DNA of 8,591 bases from an uncultured Collinsella sp. (GTDB taxonomy: Bacteria; Actinomycetota; Coriobacteriia; Coriobacteriales; Coriobacteriaceae), in NCBI GenBank assembly GCA_958453575.1, contig CAUDYH010000040.1:1-8591 (forward strand). Direction: 5' to 3'. A model generated the notes under the pieces. It ran no database searches and had not been told where the DNA came from. It was given only the letters and a program-made list of their open reading frames with translations. Shown here piece after piece: positions 1 through 5,527 of this stretch; positions within the stretch are counted from its first letter, which is position 1; every line of letters begins with the position of its first letter. A program made the translations under genes and the position numbers.

Positions 1-478
1 TGGCGAAGATGATCGACGGCACGGAGTTGCCCAGGATGGAGACGAAGACGGCCGCGAGGGCGATGCCCGGGATGGACATGATGATGTCCAGGATACGCAT
101 GATCGTCTCGGAAACGGCCTTGCGCGAAACCGCCGCAAGGGCGCCCACGACCGAGCCGCAGACCAGAGCCATGGCAGTGGCGCCAAAGCCGATAATCAGC
201 GAGTAACGACCACCGTAGAGCATGCGCGACAGAATGTCGCGACCCTTATCGTCGGTACCGAAGATAAATCCGTTGCCGGGAGCCTGGCGAGCCGTAAAAA
301 TCTCGACCGGGCTATAGGGGGCAAGAAGGGGCGCCAGAATCGCAGTCAGGGCGACCAGCACCAACACGACGGCGGCAATCTTAGAAGACAGCGTCATCTT
401 CTTCCAGCCACCGAGCTTGAGCCCCTTGGAGGCAGCCTTCTCGAGCTGCTCGGTTTGCTTCTCTCGAATCTTTACCAT
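1..478 (-). CDS. dppC: DppC-type peptide ABC transporter permease, 5' part (gene runs off the left edge)
   Basis: This is the N-terminal 159 residues of an inner-membrane permease that, paired with a DppB-type subunit, would form the channel of a di/oligopeptide (or nickel) ABC importer. I translated it from ATG at 478-476. A short charged cytoplasmic N-terminus is followed by a first membrane helix at about residues 32-54. The family-typical motif GTDDKGRDILSRMLYGGR follows at 74-91, then further hydrophobic segments and RILDIIMSIPGIALA at 128-142, which marks the start of the transport domain. The EAA loop that contacts the ATPase would lie beyond the window. Only three bases separate this start from the dppB stop, and an AGGA at 490-493 inside the end of dppB could serve as ribosome site, so translation is probably coupled. 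The family is clear; the substrate cannot be read from sequence. Confidence 0.93.
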   Translation of the reverse strand, partial: MVKIREKQTEQLEKAASKGLKLGGWKKMTLSSKIAAVVLVLVALTAILAPLLAPYSPVEIFTARQAPGNGFIFGTDDKGRDILSRMLYGGRYSLIIGFGATAMALVCGSVVGALAAVSRKAVSETIMRILDIIMSIPGIALAAVFVSILGNSVPSIIFA

Positions 479-481
479 AAT

Positions 482-1438
482 CTACACCGTCCTGATGCGC
501 GGGTTGATGAGCAGGTAGAGCATGTCAACCACGATGTTGATGATGATGAAGGCAAGAGCAACGACGATAACGACGCCCTGAACCAGGTTCGCCTCGTTGC
601 CCTGAACGCCCTGCAGAATCGCGGTGCCCATGCCGGGGAGGTTGAAGATAACCTCGATGACGACGGCGCCGCCCATGAGGTAACCGATCTTAAGACCGAG
701 GGTGGTGACCGGGGTGATCAGCGCATTGCGAAGAACGTTGATGCCGACGACGACCTTCTCGGGAACGCCGGCGCCGCGAGCCATACGGACATAATCCTTA
801 TCGAGCTCCTCGACCATGGCGGTACGCACGATACGAGTCATCTGGCCCGTCAGCGGAAATGCCAAGGCGATAGCGGGCATGATCATACGTCCCAGATAGC
901 CAGCCGGATTCGTGGTGAAGTGAGGCAGAGCACCCGATGCCGGAAGCACCTTAAGGTAGGAAGAGAACAGCAGGATCAACAGAACGGCAAGCCAGAACGA
1001 CGGGGTTGCCAAGCCGGCGATGGAAAAGACGCGGATCACTTGGTCCGGCCATTTGTCGCGATACAGTGCCGCGATGACGCCGAGTAAAAACGAAACGACC
1101 GCACCGATGGCAAGGCCGATGAAGGTCAGCTGCATCGTGACGGGCAGGGCCGTGGAGATGCGCTTGGCAACGGAGTTGCGAGCAGCACCATAGGTGCCCA
1201 TGTCGCCATGGATCAAATCGCCCATATAGCGCACGTAGCGCACGGGCCAGGGGTCGTCCAGACCATACTTCTCATGGTACTCAGCAACCGCCTCGGGCGA
1301 GGCACCGTCACCCAACGCCGTGTAGGCGGGGTCGGTCTTGGAGAACGACATAAGGAAGAACACCAGGACGGTGACGCCCAATGCCATGATCGGCAGCGCC
1401 ACAAGACGCCTTCCAATCAAACGTAGCAAGTTGTTCAC
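482..1438 (-). CDS. dppB: DppB-type peptide ABC transporter permease
   Basis: This is a membrane permease of the DppB/OppB family, 318 residues from the chosen start and of normal length. It begins with the usual basic stretch and first helix (NNLLRLIGRRLVALP, then a hydrophobic run to about residue 31). A periplasmic region of about 70 residues contains the family-like YGLDDPWPVRYVRY. Several more helices follow. The EAA-type cytoplasmic loop, EELDKDYVRMARGAGVPEK at about 210-228, docks the ATPase. The C-terminus ends in the common INPRIR form. I chose GTG at 1438-1436 because AGGGGAG (1444-1450) sits five bases upstream; a TTG at 1471 would add 11 residues but has no ribosome site. The gene lies downstream of the binding-protein gene across a hairpin-rich gap and three bases before dppC, so the three form one operon. 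Peptide transport is the likeliest role, but nickel or another solute is possible. Confidence 0.95.
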   Translation of the reverse strand: MNNLLRLIGRRLVALPIMALGVTVLVFFLMSFSKTDPAYTALGDGASPEAVAEYHEKYGLDDPWPVRYVRYMGDLIHGDMGTYGAARNSVAKRISTALPVTMQLTFIGLAIGAVVSFLLGVIAALYRDKWPDQVIRVFSIAGLATPSFWLAVLLILLFSSYLKVLPASGALPHFTTNPAGYLGRMIMPAIALAFPLTGQMTRIVRTAMVEELDKDYVRMARGAGVPEKVVVGINVLRNALITPVTTLGLKIGYLMGGAVVIEVIFNLPGMGTAILQGVQGNEANLVQGVVIVVALAFIIINIVVDMLYLLINPRIRTV

Positions 1439-1443
1439 GTTCT

Positions 1444-1450
1444 CTCCCCT
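1444..1450 (-). promoter_or_regulatory. Ribosome binding site that fixes the dppB start
   Basis: AGGGGAG on the minus strand lies five bases before a GTG at 1438. It favours that GTG over the in-frame TTG at 1471, which is upstream of the site itself. Confidence 0.7.
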
Positions 1451-1478
1451 TTCTTTTGTCGGTAGGACCAACTGGTAT

Positions 1479-1496
1479 ATGAGTACGGATACTCAT
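1479..1496 (-). other. Intercistronic stem-loop 4 (nearest dppB)
   Basis: A perfect 7-bp inverted repeat, ATGAGTA and TACTCAT with a four-base loop, lies about 40 bases upstream of the dppB start. It is the last of four hairpins in the gap between the binding protein and dppB. Confidence 0.55.
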
Positions 1497-1499
1497 TAC

Positions 1500-1533
1500 A
1501 AGACCCGAGCGACATCGTTGCCGCCCGGGTCTT
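1500..1533 (-). terminator. Intercistronic stem-loop 3: long hairpin, possible partial terminator or mRNA 3'-end stabiliser
   Basis: The arms 1500-1514 and 1519-1533 enclose a four-base loop. On the plus strand two A-C mismatches interrupt the stem (1508/1525 and 1512/1521). In minus-strand RNA both become G-U pairs, giving an unbroken stem of about 15 pairs, which suggests the structure works in the transporter transcript. The minus-strand sequence after it is only CTTGTAAT, a poor U-run, so it may terminate partially or block 3' exonucleases rather than end the operon. The plus strand has the better T-rich tail (TTTGTTT) but no plus-strand gene feeds it. Confidence 0.6.
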
Positions 1534-1546
1534 TGTTTCAACTATG

Positions 1547-1574
1547 AGGATACGGTCCCAACGACCGACATCCT
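1547..1574 (-). other. Intercistronic stem-loop 2
   Basis: Two stacked 5-bp stems, AGGAT/ATCCT (1547-1551 with 1570-1574) and CGGTC/GACCG (1553-1557 with 1563-1567), are joined by a small internal loop and closed by a five-base loop. No T-run follows in either direction. Confidence 0.45.
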
Positions 1575-1580
1575 GCATAC

Positions 1581-1596
1581 AGACTCAAGCGAGTCT
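1581..1596 (-). other. Intercistronic stem-loop 1, overlapping the end of the binding-protein gene
   Basis: A perfect 6-bp stem, AGACTC and GAGTCT with loop AAGC on the plus strand, starts at the last base of the binding-protein stop codon. It is the first hairpin in the transcript after that gene. Confidence 0.45.
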
Positions 1597-3209
1597 TACG
1601 CCTTGACGGTCGCAACGCCCCTGAAGGACATGCTCGTCGTACCGATGCCCTTGAAGCCATCGAGGGCCTCTCCGTTGGGCGCAGTGGACGGATCGTCCCA
1701 GGAAGCGGAGACGGTCTTGACGTGGACAACGGGGTACAGAACGGCATTGTCGGCAATGATGTCGAAGCACTCGTTCCACTTCTTCTGCTGCTCGTCGCCC
1801 TCGGCGGCAAGAGCCTCGTCCATGAGACCGTGGAGCTTCTGCCACTCAGCGGACTCCTTCCACGGGCAACGGGTCTGCATCCAGACGTTGTCGCCGTACC
1901 ACCAGTTGAGCAGCAGGTCGGGGTCGGCACCGAAGCAGGAAGGATCGCCAGGGGCAAGGAGGATATCGTAGGCCTCGCCGCCGTCGATGGCAGCGTAGGT
2001 GGCCGGCGAGGTATCGGTCTGGATGGTCACATCGAAGCCGAGGGCGTCGAGGTCGTTCTTGACCTGGGCGGCCATGCCCTTAATCTGCTCGTTGTCGGTG
2101 GTGCGCAGGGTGATGGCACCCGGGGTGATGCCAGACTCCTCGATGAGCTTCTTAGCCTTCTTGGCGTCGGTCTTGTACACCGTGGAAGCCTCATGATAGT
2201 TGGTGAAGCTCTTGGGCAGGTAGCAGCTGGCAGCGGTGGCAAGGCCGGCGAAGGTGTTGCTGACCATCTTCTCGGTGTCGAGCGCATACATGACAGCCTG
2301 ACGGACCTTGACGTTGTTCCAAGGCTCCTTGGCGACGTTGAACATGATGAAGCGGGTGCCGAAACCCTGAACGTTATCGATCTTGCAGCCGGCGCTCTCG
2401 AGCTGGTCGACGGCGTCAGCGGTAACGAGCTCCATAACGAGCGTGGAGCCCTCCTGCTGAGCGGTAACGCGAGCGGTGGGGTCGGTCAGGATGCTGTACT
2501 GGATCTTCTTATCCTCGGCAGCATACTCACCGTTGTACTCGGGGTTGGGAACCAGGGTGATCTCGGTATCGGAGATAGAGTCGTACATCCAGGGGCCGGA
2601 GCCGATCGGCTGCTTGGCGCGATCCTCCTCGGTCTGGGTGGCCGGGGTAACGCGGACGATGGCCAGACGATCCTTGAGCAGGGAGAAGTTGGGGACCTTG
2701 GTCTTGACCGTCACGGTGCTGGCGTCCTTGGCCTCGATGGACTCGAAGGGCTGGAAGAACGGAGCATAGGTAGCGGAAGCGGCGCAAGCGGTGTAGGAGG
2801 CAACGACATCGTCAGCGGTGACCTCGGTGCCATCGGAAAACTTGGCGCCCTTGCGGATGGTGACCTCGAAAGTGGTGTCGTCCACAGACTTGGGATCGTC
2901 GGTGGCGAGCTCGTTGAAGGTGCTGTAGTCGTGGTAATCGATGCCGTAGAGGCCCTCGACGACGTGCCAGTTAGCACCCAGGCCCACAGCGGAGCCGGTG
3001 CTGGCGGGATCGAAGCTGGACGGAGCGTAAGCGGAACCAGCGGTGATCACGCCGCCGCCACGGTTGGCGGAATCGGTGGAACCGGAAGCGGAACCCTCGT
3101 CGTTGGAGCTGCCACCGCAGCCGGTGAGACCAAGCCCTGCGACAGCAGCGACGCTGCCGGTGAGGCCGAGGAACGAACGCCTGGACATACCCTTGTTGAT
3201 GATGGCCAT
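1596..3209 (-). CDS. Peptide-binding lipoprotein of an ABC importer (SBP family 5), Tat-type signal
   Basis: This is the extracytoplasmic substrate-binding protein of the DppBC importer, 537 residues and of usual length. The signal peptide has a twin-arginine motif SRRSFLGL at residues 9-16, a hydrophobic stretch, and lipobox LTGC at 28-31. It should therefore be exported folded by Tat and lipid-anchored at Cys31. A Ser/Gly/Asp-rich linker follows. Family-5 hallmarks include KFSDGTEVTADDVV (about 124-136), PIGSGPW (201-207), NPEYNG (222-227) and NNVKVRQAVMYALD (298-311). I chose ATG at 3209-3207 because AGGAG lies just upstream; a TTG at 3224 precedes that site and is unlikely. It is the first gene of its operon, with a leader hairpin before it and four stem-loops after it, an arrangement that could raise its level above the permeases. 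The bound substrate (dipeptide, oligopeptide or other) is not determinable here. Confidence 0.95.
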   Translation of the reverse strand: MAIINKGMSRRSFLGLTGSVAAVAGLGLTGCGGSSNDEGSASGSTDSANRGGGVITAGSAYAPSSFDPASTGSAVGLGANWHVVEGLYGIDYHDYSTFNELATDDPKSVDDTTFEVTIRKGAKFSDGTEVTADDVVASYTACAASATYAPFFQPFESIEAKDASTVTVKTKVPNFSLLKDRLAIVRVTPATQTEEDRAKQPIGSGPWMYDSISDTEITLVPNPEYNGEYAAEDKKIQYSILTDPTARVTAQQEGSTLVMELVTADAVDQLESAGCKIDNVQGFGTRFIMFNVAKEPWNNVKVRQAVMYALDTEKMVSNTFAGLATAASCYLPKSFTNYHEASTVYKTDAKKAKKLIEESGITPGAITLRTTDNEQIKGMAAQVKNDLDALGFDVTIQTDTSPATYAAIDGGEAYDILLAPGDPSCFGADPDLLLNWWYGDNVWMQTRCPWKESAEWQKLHGLMDEALAAEGDEQQKKWNECFDIIADNAVLYPVVHVKTVSASWDDPSTAPNGEALDGFKGIGTTSMSFRGVATVKA

Positions 3210-3214
3210 GTCTT

Positions 3215-3220
3215 CTCCTA
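3215..3220 (-). promoter_or_regulatory. Ribosome binding site that fixes the binding-protein start
   Basis: TAGGAG on the minus strand lies five bases before ATG 3209 and decides between that ATG and the upstream in-frame TTG at 3224. Confidence 0.75.
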
Positions 3221-3238
3221 TCAATAGAGAATCTTACC

Positions 3239-3262
3239 CGGGAGCACCTAGACGTGCCCCCG
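3239..3262 (-). other. Leader hairpin upstream of the binding-protein gene
   Basis: Arms 3239-3247 and 3254-3262 enclose a six-base loop. The single A-C mismatch on the plus strand (3243/3258) becomes a G-U pair in minus-strand RNA, giving nine continuous pairs about 30 bases before the start codon. A 5-bp palindrome CGCAA/TTGCG (about 3263-3273) adjoins it. A 5' stabilising or translation-modulating element is plausible. Confidence 0.5.
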
Positions 3263-3278
3263 CGCAACTTGCGGACGA

Positions 3279-3306
3279 TATATACCTTACCTACCGACGA
3301 ACCCAA
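3279..3306 (-). promoter_or_regulatory. Alternative candidate promoter for the transporter operon
   Basis: TATATA (3279-3284) lies 16 bases downstream of TTGGGT (3301-3306) on the minus strand. The -10 is fair and the -35 poor. It would give a leader of roughly 60 bases that begins just before the leader hairpin. Confidence 0.25.
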
Positions 3307-3345
3307 CTGAGGTGCCGCGCTCGGCGACCGATACATACATACGCT

Positions 3346-3368
3346 TGAACGGTATTTACTACCGTTCA
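3346..3368. promoter_or_regulatory. Operator-like 23-bp palindrome upstream of the transporter operon
   Basis: TGAACGGTA and TACCGTTCA form perfect 9-bp arms around a five-base spacer, about 140-160 bases upstream of the binding-protein start. The size and symmetry fit a site for a dimeric repressor, and it covers the -10 of one candidate promoter. The regulator is not identified. It could also fold as a hairpin in RNA. Confidence 0.55.
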
Positions 3369-3384
3369 CCGAATTCATTGACAA
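3356..3384 (-). promoter_or_regulatory. Candidate promoter for the transporter operon
   Basis: TTGTCA (3379-3384, five of six matches to the sigma-70 -35) stands 17 bases before TAGTAA (3356-3361, a weak -10). The -10 lies within the 23-bp palindrome, which would suit repression by occlusion. The prediction is weak because of the poor -10. Confidence 0.3.
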
Positions 3385-3433
3385 ACGATTCGCCAGACAG
3401 TATGTATCGACGAGGTGAGATATCAGTCTTCGT

Positions 3434-3456
3434 CAACCCGCAGGATAGCAGGGTTG
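3434..3456. other. Hairpin of unknown role between uvrC and the transporter operon
   Basis: CAACCC (3434-3439) pairs with GGGTTG (3451-3456), extended by two G-C pairs across a one-base bulge. There is no T-run on either side, so it is not a clear terminator. An outer pairing GGTGA (3414-3418) with TCACC (3458-3462) is possible. Confidence 0.35.
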
Positions 3457-3520
3457 TTCACCATGGCTAGTCAAACGTTTTAGCGTTAATTAAACCCGAA
3501 ATCGGCTGGTAATCGCCGTG

Positions 3521-3549
3521 AAATAAATGATTGAAAATCACGCAATCAT
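3521..3549 (-). terminator. Probable weak terminator after uvrC
   Basis: On the minus strand ATGATTG and CAATCAT (3543-3549 with 3527-3533) form a 7-bp stem with a nine-base loop, followed by TTATTT. It lies 25-55 bases after the uvrC stop. The stem is AT-rich, so termination may be inefficient. Confidence 0.4.
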
Positions 3550-3574
3550 GTATATCAGTTGTTTAGAGGCGTGT

Positions 3575-5515
3575 TTAGTTTTCGGATTGCTTTGCCGCCG
3601 CCTCGGCGCGCTCGGCATTCCATGCAACGAGCGCCTCGTGAACCGCTTTGGCGACATCGGCAGGAATGCCTCGAACTTCCGCGATCTCTTGCTCGCTCGC
3701 CGCGCGCAAACGCTTCATCGAGCCAAAATGGCGCATAAGGGCACGTTTTCTGGTGGGTCCCACGCCTGGAACGTCATCGAGTACCGAAACCGTCATGGCT
3801 TTATCGCGCAATTCGCGATGGAACGTGATGGCAAAACGGTGCGATTCATCGCGCACCTGTTTAATTAGATAGAGCGACGCGGACCCGGTCGGCAGCACGA
3901 CTGGAGTCTCGTCCCAAGGCACGAAAACCTCCTCATCGGCCTTTGCCAAGCCACAAACTGGTATATCGAGCCCAAGAGCCTCAAGTTGCTTGATCGCAGC
4001 GGTCAATTGCGGCTTACCGCCATCGACAACGAGCAAATCGGGGCGCGAGCCAAAGCGCTCGTCGGCCATACGCTCGGGAGCATAACGTCGTCCCAAAACC
4101 TCGGACATCGACACGAAGTCGTTTGCCTCGTCCAATTCGGCCTGAATTTTAAAACGACGATACTGACTCTTGTCGGCGCGCCCGTTGGTAAACACCACCA
4201 TCGAGGCGACCGTGAAGGTGCCATGCAGTGTAGAGATATCGAAGCACTCGATACGCAACGGCGGCGATGGCAGCGCCAACGCACTTTCGAGCTCCAGGAG
4301 CGCTTGATTGGTGCGGTCGTCAGCGTACCCCGTTCGCATCATGTAGCGCATGAGAGCATGGCGCGCATTTTTGGATGCCATATCGAGCAGACGGTGCTTT
4401 TCGCCACGCTGCGGCCTATGGAGATGGCAGGAACGCTCACGCTTGCCCGCAAGCCACTCCCCCAGCGCCTCCGCATCCTCAAGCTCGACGGAAAGGTTGA
4501 CCTCAGCTGGAATATCAGCCGTCTCGTCGTAATAGCGCTTAAGAAAGCCCGACTGGAGCTCTTCCTCGTCAACATCAAGACCCTTGTCGAGAATGAACTC
4601 GCAGGTGCGAACTGTTCGGCCCTCGCGAACGACGAAGACGCAAGCGGCGGAGATGGTCTCCTCGCGATAGAAACCGATGACATCTATATCGACACTGGAG
4701 GGAAAAACGACTTGCTGACGATCGTCCAGACCCCTGATGACCTCCAAACGACGTTTGACGCGTGCCGCGCGCTCAAAGTCGAGCGCCTCAGCGGCATCCG
4801 TCATCTCGGAGGTCAGCTCATCGACGACATCCTTGCGATGGCCCGACAAAAAGCGCTCGACACGCTTGACGTTCTTGGCATAGTCTGCCGGGGAAATCGC
4901 GCCGACACACGCACCCGGGCCGCGCCCGACATGGTAGTCAAAGCAGGGGCGCCCGTTTTGCGCGCAAATCATATTGACGATGTCTTCCTCGCCCTTGTGG
5001 GACTCGACGATACGGCGACAACGACGCCACTCCGCACAGGATGCGGAGCAGATGGGGATAACCTTGCGCAGCGTATCTATCGTCTCACGTGCCGCGCGGC
5101 TATCGGTATAAGGTCCAAAATAGCGCGTTCCCGGCTTATGACGCTCACGCGTGTATTTGATAGCGGGATACAGGTCGCCCTTTGTAATGGCGATAAAGGG
5201 GTAGCTCTTGTCATCCTTGAGGTCGACGTTAAAGTACGGATGGTACTGACCAATCAAATTGCGCTCGAGCACCAACGCCTCGTGCTCGGTCTCCACCACG
5301 ATATAGTCAAAGCTCGCCACCAGCTGCATCATCAGCGGGATCTTCTGGCGCTCGTCCTGCAGCGTCACGTACTGACGCATACGGGCGCGCAGGTTTTTCG
5401 CCTTGCCCACGTAGATGACATCGCCCTTGGCGTCTTTCCAAAGGTAGCAGCCGGGCTGCGTGGGAACGCGCGAAACCTGCTCGGCAAGCGTTGGAATGTT
5501 GTCGTGACCGGCCAC
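3575..5515 (-). CDS. uvrC: UvrABC system protein C, excision-repair nuclease
   Basis: UvrC makes both incisions around a lesion loaded by UvrA/UvrB in nucleotide excision repair. It has 646 residues, a normal length. The GIY-YIG nuclease domain (about 12-95, GCY...VIYVGKAKNLRAR) makes the 3' cut. The UVR helix pair that binds UvrB is at about 231-266. The RNase H-like domain makes the 5' cut; I see the expected acidic set Asp426 (ECFDIS), Asp466 (ANDF), Asp498 (VVDGG) and His566 (TFHRE). Tandem helix-hairpin-helix motifs at about 580-628 bind DNA. I prefer GTG 5515 because AAGTAGG (5521-5527) lies five bases upstream; GTG 5521, directly abutting the murJ stop, would add two residues and lacks a ribosome site. 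An insertion with extra cysteines and a missing conserved cysteine at 156-203 is unusual. It is the last gene of the ybaK-murJ-uvrC unit. Confidence 0.96.
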   Translation of the reverse strand: MAGHDNIPTLAEQVSRVPTQPGCYLWKDAKGDVIYVGKAKNLRARMRQYVTLQDERQKIPLMMQLVASFDYIVVETEHEALVLERNLIGQYHPYFNVDLKDDKSYPFIAITKGDLYPAIKYTRERHKPGTRYFGPYTDSRAARETIDTLRKVIPICSASCAEWRRCRRIVESHKGEEDIVNMICAQNGRPCFDYHVGRGPGACVGAISPADYAKNVKRVERFLSGHRKDVVDELTSEMTDAAEALDFERAARVKRRLEVIRGLDDRQQVVFPSSVDIDVIGFYREETISAACVFVVREGRTVRTCEFILDKGLDVDEEELQSGFLKRYYDETADIPAEVNLSVELEDAEALGEWLAGKRERSCHLHRPQRGEKHRLLDMASKNARHALMRYMMRTGYADDRTNQALLELESALALPSPPLRIECFDISTLHGTFTVASMVVFTNGRADKSQYRRFKIQAELDEANDFVSMSEVLGRRYAPERMADERFGSRPDLLVVDGGKPQLTAAIKQLEALGLDIPVCGLAKADEEVFVPWDETPVVLPTGSASLYLIKQVRDESHRFAITFHRELRDKAMTVSVLDDVPGVGPTRKRALMRHFGSMKRLRAASEQEIAEVRGIPADVAKAVHEALVAWNAERAEAAAKQSEN

Positions 5516-5520
5516 GCGCA

Positions 5521-5527
5521 CCTACTT
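5521..5527 (-). promoter_or_regulatory. Ribosome binding site for uvrC, overlapping the murJ stop
   Basis: AAGTAGG includes the murJ TAG stop and stands five bases before GTG 5515. It supports that start over GTG 5521 and implies translational coupling. Confidence 0.5.

Larger units (their letters stand above)
3329..3409. repeat. 10-bp inverted repeat flanking the palindrome
   Basis: CGATACATAC at 3329-3338 is matched by its exact reverse complement at 3400-3409. The pair brackets the 23-bp palindrome nearly symmetrically, so both arms could be additional half-sites for a regulator or the base of a larger fold. Confidence 0.5.
3210..3574. other. Non-coding interval between uvrC and the transporter operon
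   Basis: There is no credible gene in this 365-base stretch; the short open frames here run antisense into uvrC or out of frame through the binding-protein gene. In minus-strand order it holds a weak AT-rich terminator-like hairpin after uvrC, a 23-bp span with 6-bp arms near 3434-3456, a 10-bp inverted repeat bracketing a 23-bp palindrome, candidate promoters, and the leader hairpin and ribosome site of the binding-protein gene. It is more AT-rich than the flanking genes. Confidence 0.7.

Noticed and set aside
455..1087. A 210-codon plus-strand open frame opposite dppB
   Set aside because: It is the complement of a well-supported permease and an Asp/His-rich product of the same shadow type.
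1500..1538. Hairpin plus TTTGTTT read as a plus-strand terminator
   Set aside because: No plus-strand gene ends here, and pairing is better in minus-strand RNA. I kept it as an intercistronic element of the transporter operon instead.
1722..3227. A 501-codon plus-strand open frame opposite the binding-protein gene
   Set aside because: It is the codon-aligned complement of a clear family-5 binding protein, low-complexity in Gly/Val/Leu/Asp, with no family resemblance.
3329..3340. ATACATACATAC short tandem repeat as a phase-variable tract
   Set aside because: Only about three units are present and it is outside any gene. It is better explained as one arm of the inverted repeat.
3527..3868. 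Plus-strand open frame starting in the intergenic region
   Set aside because: Most of it is antisense to the uvrC C-terminus, it has no ribosome site, and its start lies inside the probable uvrC terminator hairpin.
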